Positions 24,313 to 31,183 of a stretch of 64,000 nucleotides of DNA are shown here, in pieces (the stretch's first letter is position 1; the number at the start of each line of letters is the position of its first letter). The DNA lies in the NCBI GenBank assembly GCA_963801475.1, contig CAWDEX010000001.1, forward strand, positions 1,364,001 to 1,428,000, in the 5' to 3' direction. Under the pieces are notes generated by a model, which made no database searches, had not been told where the DNA came from, and worked only from the letters and a program-made list of their open reading frames with translations. The DNA is from DAOMFB01 sp963801475 (lineage in GTDB: Bacteria; Acidobacteriota; Thermoanaerobaculia; UBA5066). The position numbers were made by a program, and so were the translations under genes.

Positions 24313-24629
24313 GCCGCCTCGTCGTGACGCGAAAAATGCGGCGATGCGAGGAGCCCCTCACGTGGGAACTCATCGACGCGATGGCCGAGAACTCCCCCCG
24401 TGTCGTCCACGAAGGCCGGGAGGCCACCTCGGGGAGAGAAGGACCGAAGCCTCGGGCCGTTGACCTGTTCCGCAAGGTGAGCCCCGGCATGACCATCGCC
24501 CTCCCGAACGGATCGTCGTGCCGGATCGTCGGGAACACGAGCACGGGTGTCACGATCCAGAGCGGGGGGCGGCGGCTCACGATCCCGTGGGAACAGGTCG
24601 CGGCGGGGATCGCGGGAGGCCAGCGATGA
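24309..24629 (+). CDS. Hypothetical element protein
   Basis: A 106-residue basic protein not recognised. The N-terminal half (RLVVTRKMRRCEEPLTWELIDAMAEN) is helical. The C-terminal half (MTIALPNGSSCRIVGNTSTGVTIQSGGRRLTIPWEQV) looks like a small SH3/OB-type beta barrel. ATGA overlaps link it to both neighbours. Confidence 0.55.
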   Translation: MSRLVVTRKMRRCEEPLTWELIDAMAENSPRVVHEGREATSGREGPKPRAVDLFRKVSPGMTIALPNGSSCRIVGNTSTGVTIQSGGRRLTIPWEQVAAGIAGGQR

Positions 24630-24988
24630 GCGCCACGGAAGAGAAGCCGCCCACGCGGCCTATGCGATGGGTCGAGAAGAAAGTAACCCGGAAAGTCGGA
24701 CCGACGACATGGCAGACGGAGACGGAGAGGGAGCACGAAGTAATCCCCCGGTACAGGCCCGACGAACTCCCTCGGCCCACTTTCCTCAGGATCTACCATC
24801 TCGTGCCCGACCCGCCGGGAGACGCGCCCTTCGTTTCTGCCGTGGCGCGGATGATCAAGAAAGAGGCGAAGATCCGAAGCGTCCTCCTCGGCGACGGAGG
24901 GGGCGTTGACGCGGACGAAGCCGCCCGGATTCACGCCGCCGCCGACGAAGTCCTCGGGCCGGATAGCGGCTTCCCCGGTGCCCGATGA
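24626..24988 (+). CDS. Hypothetical element protein
   Basis: A 120-residue protein starting at ATG 24626 in an ATGA overlap; a longer frame from 24518 would sit inside the previous gene. RPMRWVEKKVTRKVGPTTWQTE and PRPTFLRIYHLVPDPPGDAPFVSAVARMIKKEAKIRSVLLGDGG are its main features; the C-terminal VDADEAARIHAAADEVLGP is helical. Family unknown. Confidence 0.55.
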   Translation: MSATEEKPPTRPMRWVEKKVTRKVGPTTWQTETEREHEVIPRYRPDELPRPTFLRIYHLVPDPPGDAPFVSAVARMIKKEAKIRSVLLGDGGGVDADEAARIHAAADEVLGPDSGFPGAR

Positions 24989-25137
24989 TCCGCGTCCCCG
25001 GCTCCGAGCGGTGCATGACTCCGCCGTTAACCTCCGTCGCGCCGTTCATCGCGGCGGCGGCTTCGGGGCCGGGGGCGCTTCTTCCATTCTGGCGACTCTG
25101 CAAGGCCCGCAAGGTTTCGGGGAGACCGAGGGGATGA
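24985..25137 (+). CDS. Very small hypothetical protein
   Basis: A 50-codon reading frame beginning in an ATGA overlap with the previous gene and ending at TGA 25135-25137. It has no recognisable motif beyond a hydrophobic, Ala/Gly-rich middle (SVAPFIAAAASGPGALLPFW) and a basic end (KARKVSGRPRG). The coupling is the only support. It fills the gap before the TerS-like gene. Confidence 0.35.
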   Translation: MIRVPGSERCMTPPLTSVAPFIAAAASGPGALLPFWRLCKARKVSGRPRG

Positions 25138-25180
25138 GGGGCGAGGGATCGGGCCGTAGCGGCTCCCCTGACGCGAGGGC

Positions 25181-25657
25181 GTGATGCCGAGGAGGTGTCT
25201 CCTGTGTCGGCACCCCGAGCGGGCCGCCATCGAGGAGGCCGTCGTCTCCGGTGAACCGAACCGACGCATAGCGTCGCGGGCGGGTGTCTCCGAGGCCGCC
25301 GTGCGCCGTCACGGCCTCCACATCCCGAAGGCGCTGGCGAAGGCCCACGAGGCCCACGAGGCCGCCAGAGCCGACGATCTCCTCGGGCAGATGCGGGAGC
25401 TTCAGGCTCGCACGCTCGCCCTTCTGGCGGACGCTGAGCGCGAAGGCGACACACGGGGCCGCGCCGTTGCGATTCATCAGGCCCGCGAGAACGTCGCCCT
25501 CCTGACCCGGCTCATGGCCGAGCTGGCGGGCAAGGGCGGCGACGGCTTCGCCGGGGAGTGGCCGTCCCTGCGGGAGCGGCTCCTCGCCGCCCTCGCCCCG
25601 TTCCCCGAGGCGTCCGCCGAAGTGGCGAAGGTGATCCGTGGGGAAGCTGGCGGCTGA
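25181..25657 (+). CDS. Terminase small subunit-like HTH protein
   Basis: A protein of 157-158 residues. Starts GTG 25181 and ATG 25184 are adjacent, and either is possible. The N-terminus RRCLLCRHPERAAIEEAVVSG, followed by GEPNRRIASRAGVSEAAVRRHGLH, is the Cys-pair plus HTH module often found just before phage terminase genes. A long coiled-coil-like helix follows (DDLLGQMRELQARTLALLADAERE), as in TerS oligomerisation domains. The gene overlaps the TerL ATPase gene by 20 bases. Its role as the DNA-recognition subunit is inferred from position and architecture. Confidence 0.65.
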   Translation: MMPRRCLLCRHPERAAIEEAVVSGEPNRRIASRAGVSEAAVRRHGLHIPKALAKAHEAHEAARADDLLGQMRELQARTLALLADAEREGDTRGRAVAIHQARENVALLTRLMAELAGKGGDGFAGEWPSLRERLLAALAPFPEASAEVAKVIRGEAGG

Positions 25658-26396
25658 CCTCGCCTGTGCTCTTGACCCGGCGCTCCTGATGACGGAGGCG
25701 GGCCTCGCCCCGGACTCGTGGCAGAGGCGCGTCCTCCGTTCGACGGCGCGGCAGACGCTCCTCCTGTGCAGCCGCCAGACGGGGAAATCGACGGTGGCGG
25801 CCCTCTCCGCCCTTGACGAAGCCGCCTTTCACCCGCCCGCTCTCGTCCTGATCCTTGCGCCGACGATGCGTCAGAGCGGAGAACTGTTTCGGCGCGTCCT
25901 CGACGCCCTCCGCCTCATGCCGATCCCGCCGGGTGTGAAGGCCGAGAGCGCCCTCCGTCTCGACTTGACGAACGGTTCAAGGGTGATCGCCCTCCCCGGC
26001 ACGGATGACACCGTGAGGGGTTACTCCGGCGTCCGCCTCCTCGTCATCGACGAAGCGGCCTACGTCGCCGATGACCTCTACTTCAGCGTCCGCCCCATGC
26101 TCGCCGTCTCGCGTGGCCGTCTCGTCGCTCTCGGCACGCCGCACGGCAAGCGGGGATGGTTCTTTGACGCATGGACGAACGGTGGAGCCGAATGGGAGCG
26201 CGTCCGCGTGCCCGCGACGGAGTGCCCGAGGATCTCTCCGGCCTTCCTCGAAGCCGAGCGGAGCGCCACGGGGGAGGCGTTCTTTCGGCAGGAATACCTG
26301 TGCGAGTTTGTAGAGCGGGACGATCAGGTGTTCCCGACGGACTACGTTGAGGCGGCCTTCACGCTCGCCGTGAAGCCGCTGGCGGTGGGGGCATGA
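25638..26396 (+). CDS. Terminase large subunit, ATPase part
   Basis: A 252-residue protein from GTG 25638. Walker A is SRQTGKST at 45-52, Walker B LLVIDEA at 134-140 (Asp138, Glu139), and the coupling motif ALGTPHG at 164-170. This is the ATPase motor of a phage-type terminase. A complete TerL continues into an RNase H-like nuclease; here the reading stops and a second gene (26393) encodes that part, overlapping by ATGA. The motor and nuclease are thus separate chains that presumably assemble. No portal gene follows. Confidence 0.9.
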   Translation: MGKLAADLACALDPALLMTEAGLAPDSWQRRVLRSTARQTLLLCSRQTGKSTVAALSALDEAAFHPPALVLILAPTMRQSGELFRRVLDALRLMPIPPGVKAESALRLDLTNGSRVIALPGTDDTVRGYSGVRLLVIDEAAYVADDLYFSVRPMLAVSRGRLVALGTPHGKRGWFFDAWTNGGAEWERVRVPATECPRISPAFLEAERSATGEAFFRQEYLCEFVERDDQVFPTDYVEAAFTLAVKPLAVGA

Positions 26397-27028
26397 GGCG
26401 GTTCATCGTCGGCCTTGATCTCGGTCAGGCGCACGACTTCTCGGCGTTCGCCGTCGTGGAGCCATACGCCCCGGACGGACGCCCCCGCTTCGACTGTGTC
26501 GCGCTAAGACGGTTCCCGCTAAAGACGCCCTATCCGGTCATCGTGGCGAAGGTGAAGGGGATACTCGAAGTCCCTCCTCTACGCGGAGCCGATCTCGTCG
26601 TGGATCAGACGGGCGTGGGGCGGGCGGTCATCGACGAGCTTGAGCGTGCCGGTCTGACGGGGTCGCTCTACTCCGTGACGATCACGGGCGGCGATACGGT
26701 CAACCGGGAGGGTTTCACCCGGCGCGTGCCGAAGAAGGATCTCGTCTCGGCCCTCTCCGTGTCCCTTCAGACCGGGCGGCTTCGGATCGCGGCGGAGCTT
26801 CCCTTCGCCGACGTTCTCCGTGGCGAGCTGTTGGCCTTCCGGGCGAAGATCAGCGCCGAAGGAAGGGAGACGTTCGGGGCATGGCGCGAAGGGACTCACG
26901 ATGACCTCGTCCTCGCTCTGGCGCTGGCCGTCTGGCACGGCGGCGATTCCTATGTCCCGCTCATCGGCCCTCAAGAGGACCGCTGGCCGTCCAACTTCAC
27001 GATTCACGATCTCCTGACGAGGATCTGA
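26393..27028 (+). CDS. Terminase large subunit, nuclease part
   Basis: A 211-residue RNase H-like protein. The expected acidic residues are present: Asp9 in IVGLDLGQAHDFSAF, Asp71 in LVVDQTGVG, and Asp170-Asp171 in GTHDDLVLALALAVW. This is the pattern of TerL C-terminal nuclease domains. It starts inside the ATGA overlap with the ATPase gene. 42 bases after its stop the promoter of the recombinase operon begins, where a normal phage would have its portal gene. Confidence 0.87.
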   Translation: MRRFIVGLDLGQAHDFSAFAVVEPYAPDGRPRFDCVALRRFPLKTPYPVIVAKVKGILEVPPLRGADLVVDQTGVGRAVIDELERAGLTGSLYSVTITGGDTVNREGFTRRVPKKDLVSALSVSLQTGRLRIAAELPFADVLRGELLAFRAKISAEGRETFGAWREGTHDDLVLALALAVWHGGDSYVPLIGPQEDRWPSNFTIHDLLTRI

Positions 27029-27070
27029 TGCGAGGGCGTAAGTCAGGCCGTAAACGGGGGGCTCTCCGCG

Positions 27071-27099
27071 TTGACAGCGCGGCTTTTCGGGCGTACTTT
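27071..27099 (+). promoter_or_regulatory. Sigma-70 promoter giving a leaderless recombinase mRNA
   Basis: TTGACA at 27071-27076, 17-base spacer, TACTTT at 27094-27099. Transcription would start about 7 bases after the -10 box, at or within a base of ATG 27106, so the mRNA would have no leader and no Shine-Dalgarno. This is the best promoter match in the element. Confidence 0.75.
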
Positions 27100-27105
27100 C
27101 GCCGC

Positions 27106-27813
27106 ATGGAAGCCCTACAAACAAACCCCACGAAACCGAAAGCCGTCGGGTATGTCCGCGTCTCCTCAAAGCGCCAGCGCGACGAGGGCGGGAGTCTGGA
27201 AGATCAGCGGGAGGCGATCATCCGGCACGCCGTCCTGACCGGCCTCGAACTCGTCTGCACCTTCGAGGATGGCGGAATCAGCGGCGGGAAGGACGAAGGG
27301 AAGCGGCCCGGTCTCGCGGCGGCTCTCGACGAAATCAAGTCGGGAGCCGCCTCCGTCCTCGTCGTGACGCACGTTGACCGGCTCGCCCGTGACTCCGACC
27401 TCGCCGGTTATTTCCGCGTCACGGTGAAGAGGGCGGGCGGAACGCTCGCCGTCATCGCCGAGGCGAAGGACGATCCTTACCGGAAGCTCCTCGATTCGAT
27501 GCTCGCGGAGATGGAGCGCCTCCGCGCCCGCGAGCGGATGAGGTTCACCTATGCCGCGAAGAAGAAGCGCGGCGAATGGGTCGGAGGAGCGCCGTTCGGC
27601 TTCCGGCTCAAAGGGACCGGGCTGGTCCCCGAGCCGTCCGAGCGCGACACGGTCCGGCGAATCCTCACGCTCCACCGGCGGGGCCTCTCGCTCCGCGCCA
27701 TCGTGGCCAACCTCGAAACGCGCCGCGTCCCGACGCGCTCCGGGCGTCCGTGGAATCCGATGTCCGTCCTGAAGATCCTCCGGCGCGAGGAGAAGATGGG
27801 GGCGAAGCCATGA
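27106..27813 (+). CDS. Serine recombinase (resolvase/invertase family)
   Basis: A 235-residue small serine recombinase. AVGYVRVSSKRQ holds the catalytic Ser20; SLEDQREAI, DGGISGGKDEGKRPGL and THVDRLARDSDL are the family motifs. The C-terminal part (RGLSLRAIVANLETRRVPTRSGRPWNPMSVLKIL) is the short DNA-binding HTH/recombinase region. I place the start at ATG 27106 because a consensus promoter ends 6 bases before it; an in-frame upstream start at 27028 would overlap that promoter. It overlaps the tyrosine integrase by ATGA. Function could be resolution, inversion or regulation; the pairing with a tyrosine integrase is unusual. Confidence 0.87.
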   Translation: MEALQTNPTKPKAVGYVRVSSKRQRDEGGSLEDQREAIIRHAVLTGLELVCTFEDGGISGGKDEGKRPGLAAALDEIKSGAASVLVVTHVDRLARDSDLAGYFRVTVKRAGGTLAVIAEAKDDPYRKLLDSMLAEMERLRARERMRFTYAAKKKRGEWVGGAPFGFRLKGTGLVPEPSERDTVRRILTLHRRGLSLRAIVANLETRRVPTRSGRPWNPMSVLKILRREEKMGAKP

Positions 27814-28988
27814 AAGCGAGACGGCGCTACGGAAACGGACTCACCCTCGACAAGTGGGGAAACTACATCGTCAGATTCCGAGTCGCCGGACGCGGCTCCC
27901 CCGAGATCCGAAAGAAACTCGGGAAGATCACGTACACGGACGCCGTGACACAAGCCGCCATCGAGAAGGGCAAGGCGAAGGCCCGAAGGACGACGGCTGA
28001 CCCCCGCCTCACCTTCGGCGATCTCGCGGACGCTTACCTCTCCTCCGAGGGCGACAGGCTCTCGGCTCGCGGGAAGGCGCTGGCCGAGATGATGATTCGC
28101 TGTCACCTGAAGCCCTTCTTCAAGGCAGGGGAGACGCCCGGAGGGATGCGCGTCGAGGCGATCCGGGCCGCCGATGTCGAGGCATACCGGAAGGCCCGCC
28201 GCGTCCTCGTCGGGAAGAAGAAGCGGCGGCAGTCGGACCGCCCGATCTCGCCCGCGACCTTCAATCGGGAATGGAGCCTCATCCGCGCCATCCTGAACTT
28301 CGGCGAGAGGACGGAGAGGATCGAGCGAAACCCGATCCGCCGGGGAGCCGTCCGCCTTCTGCGGGAGGAGCCTCGCCGGGGCTTCTTCGAGCCGGACGAG
28401 TGGAAGGCGTTTCACGACGCCGCCGAGGCCGAGGCCGAGCTTCGGCAGACGGTCCCCTTCTGGCGCGTTCTCCTCCTGACCGGGCGGCGCATCAGCGAGC
28501 TTGCGGCGCTCCGCTGGCGGGACGTTGACCTTGAGCGCGGAGCCGTTCGCTTCTACCAGACGAAAACGGACCGGCCCGTGACGCTACCGCTGGCGGGGGA
28601 GCTTGCGGCGCTCCTGAAGGCGCTGGGTCGATTCCGAGGGATCAAGCCGGACGCTCCCGTGTTCATCCTCGCGGACGGCTCGCCGATGACGGTTCCATTC
28701 CTTCAGGTCGCCTTTCGCCGAATCGTGAAGGCGGCGGAGATGAAGGGCGGGGGAGTCCACGGGAAGCTCACGCCGCACAGCGTCCGGCATACCGCCGCGA
28801 CATGGGCTCGGAGGGAGGGCGTTCCCCTCGACAGGATCGCCGCCGTCCTCGGGCACGCGGACCTTCGGATGACTCTCCGCACCTACGCGCATGTCGGCCC
28901 CGCCGACCTCGCTTCGCCCCTCGACGTTCTGGCGGGCGTGGAGAGGCGGGCGCGGGAGGAGGCCGGGGAGAAGAAGGCGGCGCAATAG
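27810..28988 (+). CDS. int: Tyrosine integrase
   Basis: A 392-residue phage-type integrase. An N-terminal arm-binding domain (KWGNYIVRFRV) and a SAM-like core-binding domain (about 68-165) precede the catalytic domain with Arg227 (TGRRISEL), Lys252, His323-x2-Arg326 (TPHSVRH), His349 (LGHADL) and Tyr359 (TYAHV), so all catalytic residues are present. It starts in an ATGA overlap with the serine recombinase. It is the presumed enzyme for the tRNA-Glu att sites. Its 3' end (PLDVLAGVERRARE) recurs in three broken copies to the left, so this is the youngest of a series. Confidence 0.94.
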   Translation: MKARRRYGNGLTLDKWGNYIVRFRVAGRGSPEIRKKLGKITYTDAVTQAAIEKGKAKARRTTADPRLTFGDLADAYLSSEGDRLSARGKALAEMMIRCHLKPFFKAGETPGGMRVEAIRAADVEAYRKARRVLVGKKKRRQSDRPISPATFNREWSLIRAILNFGERTERIERNPIRRGAVRLLREEPRRGFFEPDEWKAFHDAAEAEAELRQTVPFWRVLLLTGRRISELAALRWRDVDLERGAVRFYQTKTDRPVTLPLAGELAALLKALGRFRGIKPDAPVFILADGSPMTVPFLQVAFRRIVKAAEMKGGGVHGKLTPHSVRHTAATWARREGVPLDRIAAVLGHADLRMTLRTYAHVGPADLASPLDVLAGVERRAREEAGEKKAAQ

Positions 28989-29043
28989 TCCCGGCGTCGG
29001 ATCTCTGGTCCGTCGCGTCAGGAGCAGTTGATTGAAGTGGGCT

Positions 29044-29424
29044 TCAGTCGAACTTGATCGCTGATCCCTTGGCAACGACCCTCCACACGTAATGTTCCTC
29101 CCCGGTGTCTACGGACTTCAGGATCACGGCGTCGGCCCCAACGCTACAGGCCGCCTTCTTCAAAGAGGTCAAGGCCTTCTCCCTCACGGAGTCGCTCAGT
29201 GGGCCTCCGGCCGAGGACTCGATCTGCGCGAGCGTCGTAAACGGGCGGTCAACGTCGGACGGAGCGTCGTAGAAGATGATGGGACATCCCTCGGGCTTCG
29301 GCGGTGCAACTTGGGTTCCGGTTCTCACGATCAAGGGCTTGTAGGCTGAGGAACATCCGGCGGAGAGCAGGACGGCGACTGCCGCAGCAGCCGCCATTCC
29401 CTTCGGCGATGGTCCGGTCGGCAT
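29044..29424 (-). CDS. Hypothetical lipoprotein (cargo of the intact element)
   Basis: A 126-residue protein. ATG 29424 has GAGGAGG at good spacing; the longer frame begins in non-coding-looking sequence. The signal peptide ends in LLSAGC, a clean lipobox, so it is lipid-anchored. The mature domain (CPIIFYDAPSDVDRPFTTLAQIESSAG, then KKAACSVGADAVILKSVDTGEEHYVWRVVAKGSAI) resembles small envelope lipoproteins with a heavy-metal-binding/YbjQ-like ferredoxin fold, an impression only. It faces the integrase stop, 55 bases away, and its start codon is 180 bases from the att core, the same as cargo R1. Confidence 0.75.
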   Translation of the reverse strand: MPTGPSPKGMAAAAAVAVLLSAGCSSAYKPLIVRTGTQVAPPKPEGCPIIFYDAPSDVDRPFTTLAQIESSAGGPLSDSVREKALTSLKKAACSVGADAVILKSVDTGEEHYVWRVVAKGSAIKFD

Positions 29425-29603
29425 CAGAAACCTCCTCTGGGGGAAAACCGTGGTCTCTGGGCGACGCGACGATAGCGCGTCCGGCGGCGAGAACGGCGAA
29501 CCCGTGACCCGGCGAGGCATCGAGCGTGCGGGACTTGTGCGGAACCTGACGGGCAGGGCCGCCTCAGGGGAGGACGGGAAGTGAAGGCCCTGAAAGGTTT
29601 AGT
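29425..29603. other. Right-end spacer between cargo gene and att core
   Basis: 179 bases with no gene. A 24-base segment at 29524-29547 recurs with small changes at 19688-19710 inside the left end, where it abuts integrase tail R2. Likely attR arm region. Confidence 0.45.
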
Positions 29604-29680
29604 TGGTACCCCCAGCGGGATTCGAACCCGCGATCTCCACCTTGAAAGGGTGGCGTCCTGGGCCGCTAGACGATGGGGGC
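29604..29680 (-). tRNA. tRNA-Glu (anticodon UUC)
   Basis: Complete cloverleaf with encoded CCA. The anticodon loop CTTTCAA lies between CCACC and GGTGG, giving anticodon UUC. The T arm GCGGG-TTCGAAT-CCCGC is normal. The acceptor stem GCCCCCA/TGGGGGT closes with G1:U72 rather than G:C. The 3' half (29604-29648) is the right att copy, supplied by the element, so the gene remains functional after integration. Confidence 0.96.
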
Positions 29681-29721
29681 ACCCGGTCGTCGGACGGCGG
29701 ATGGTAGCGCTTTTTGTTGAT

Positions 29722-29797
29722 TGGTGAGCCCTGCGGGGCTCGAACCCGCGACCCCCTGCTTAAAAGGCAGGTGCTCTACCGTCTGAGCTAAGGGCTC
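29722..29797 (-). tRNA. tRNA-Lys (anticodon UUU)
   Basis: Complete cloverleaf with encoded CCA: acceptor GAGCCCT/AGGGCTC, anticodon loop CTTTTAA between CCTGC and GCAGG, T loop TTCGAGC. It lies 41 bases upstream of tRNA-Glu on the same strand; the two are probably one transcript. No att remnant in this gene. Confidence 0.96.
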
Positions 29798-29827
29798 CCC
29801 GAAAACAGTCTATCAGCGCGTCCGAAG

Positions 29828-31162
29828 TCAGCCGACGAGGGTCGGCTTCAGCCACTCGTCGAGGGCGGTACCGGGGCGGACGATCGTCTCCTCGCGTTTC
29901 GCCCCGTTCGAGAGGAGGGCGACGCGCGTTTCGACGATCGCCTCCAGCGCGAGGACGTAGTCGCGGGCGCGGGCCGGAAGCCGGTCGAAGGTCTCGATGC
30001 CCGTGGTCGGCGCCTGCCAGCCGGGGAAGGTGCGGTAGACGGGCTTCGCCGACTCGTAGAAGTCGATCCGCGCGGGAATCTCCGTCACCGTCCTCCCGCC
30101 GATCTCGTAGCCGATCGCGATCCGGATCTCGGCGAGCTCGTCGAGGACGTCCAGCTTCGTCAGGGCGAGGGCGTCGATTCCCGAGAGGCGGACGGCCGTC
30201 TTCGCGACGACGGCGTCGAACCAGCCGACTCGGCGCGGGCGGCCCGTCACGGTTCCGTACTCGTGGCCGCGCTCCCGGATCCGGTCCCCGGTCGCGTCGA
30301 ACAGCTCGGTCGGGAAGGGGCCGGAGCCGACGCGCGTCGTATAGGCCTTCATGACGCCGACGACGACCGAGAGGACCGACGGGGCGATGCCGAGGCCGAC
30401 GGCGGCGCCGCCGGCATTGCAGGAGGACGACGTGACGAACGGGTAGGTGCCGTGGTCCACGTCGAGCATCGCCCCCTGCGCCCCTTCACAGAGGAGCTTC
30501 GCCCCCTCGCGGAGGCGCCCGTCGAGGTACGCGCTCGTGTTCGTGACGAAGCGGGCGAGCTTCCGGCCGCACTCCACGTACGTCTCGATCGTCTCGTCCA
30601 CGTCCGGGGCCGCAAGGCCGTAGAAATGCGACAGGACCGAGGCGTGGTGCGACAGGAGCGGCCGTGCCTGCCGCCGGAAATGGTCCGGGTCGACGAGGTC
30701 GGCGATCCTCACGCCAGTACGGTTCGCCTTCGACTCGTACGTGGGGCCGATCCCCCGCGAGGTGGTGCCGATGTTCGCGCCGGCGAGCGCCTTCTCCCGC
30801 GCGCCGTCGAGGAGGGCGTGCGTCGGGAGGATGACGTGGGCCCGGTCGGAGAGCTTCAGGTTCTCCTCCACCGTCACGCCGTTGGCGCGCAGCCCGTCGA
30901 TCTCGGAGAGGAGGGCGCGCGGGTCGATGACGAGGCCGTTCCCGATGACGTTGACGACGCCCGGTCGGCAGATGCCGGACGGGACGAGGCGGAGGGCGAA
31001 GTGCTTGTCGCCAAATTTGACGGTGTGGCCGGCGTTGTGGCCCCCCTGGTAGCGGGCCACGAGATCGAAGTTCGGGGAGATCAGGTCGACGATCTTCCCC
31101 TTTCCTTCGTCTCCCCACTGGCCGCCGACGACGGCGACGGCGGAACCGCGGACGTGTTTCAC
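29828..31162 (-). CDS. purA: Adenylosuccinate synthetase
   Basis: Cytoplasmic GTP-dependent ligase making adenylosuccinate from IMP and aspartate, 444 residues. The N-terminal GGQWGDEGKGKIVD P-loop, HNAGHTVKFGDK, GTTSRGIGPTYE, and GRPRRVGWFDAV are all PurA signatures, and the length is right. Start GTG 31162. It is divergent from hutH with only 21 bases between the two start codons. The tRNA-Lys/tRNA-Glu pair follows downstream. Confidence 0.97.
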   Translation of the reverse strand: MKHVRGSAVAVVGGQWGDEGKGKIVDLISPNFDLVARYQGGHNAGHTVKFGDKHFALRLVPSGICRPGVVNVIGNGLVIDPRALLSEIDGLRANGVTVEENLKLSDRAHVILPTHALLDGAREKALAGANIGTTSRGIGPTYESKANRTGVRIADLVDPDHFRRQARPLLSHHASVLSHFYGLAAPDVDETIETYVECGRKLARFVTNTSAYLDGRLREGAKLLCEGAQGAMLDVDHGTYPFVTSSSCNAGGAAVGLGIAPSVLSVVVGVMKAYTTRVGSGPFPTELFDATGDRIRERGHEYGTVTGRPRRVGWFDAVVAKTAVRLSGIDALALTKLDVLDELAEIRIAIGYEIGGRTVTEIPARIDFYESAKPVYRTFPGWQAPTTGIETFDRLPARARDYVLALEAIVETRVALLSNGAKREETIVRPGTALDEWLKPTLVG

Positions 31163-31183
31163 CGGGCGAGTTTACCCCGCGCG

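Larger units (their letters stand above)
19504..29648 (+). mobile_element. Satellite-like integrative element in tRNA-Glu (terminase but no capsid genes)
   Basis: Bounded by the 45-bp tRNA-Glu repeats at 19504-19548 and 29604-29648. It contains two small HTH genes, a DUF1376-like replication gene, a row of small unknown genes, TerS-like, TerL ATPase, TerL nuclease, serine recombinase and tyrosine integrase, mostly with start/stop overlaps, and a convergent lipoprotein gene at the right end. No portal, protease, capsid, tail or lysis gene is present. The gene set (integration, replication, packaging) and size match phage satellites rather than complete prophages, although a decayed prophage remains possible. 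Two older integrase tails and one cargo gene lie inside its left end. Confidence 0.8.
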
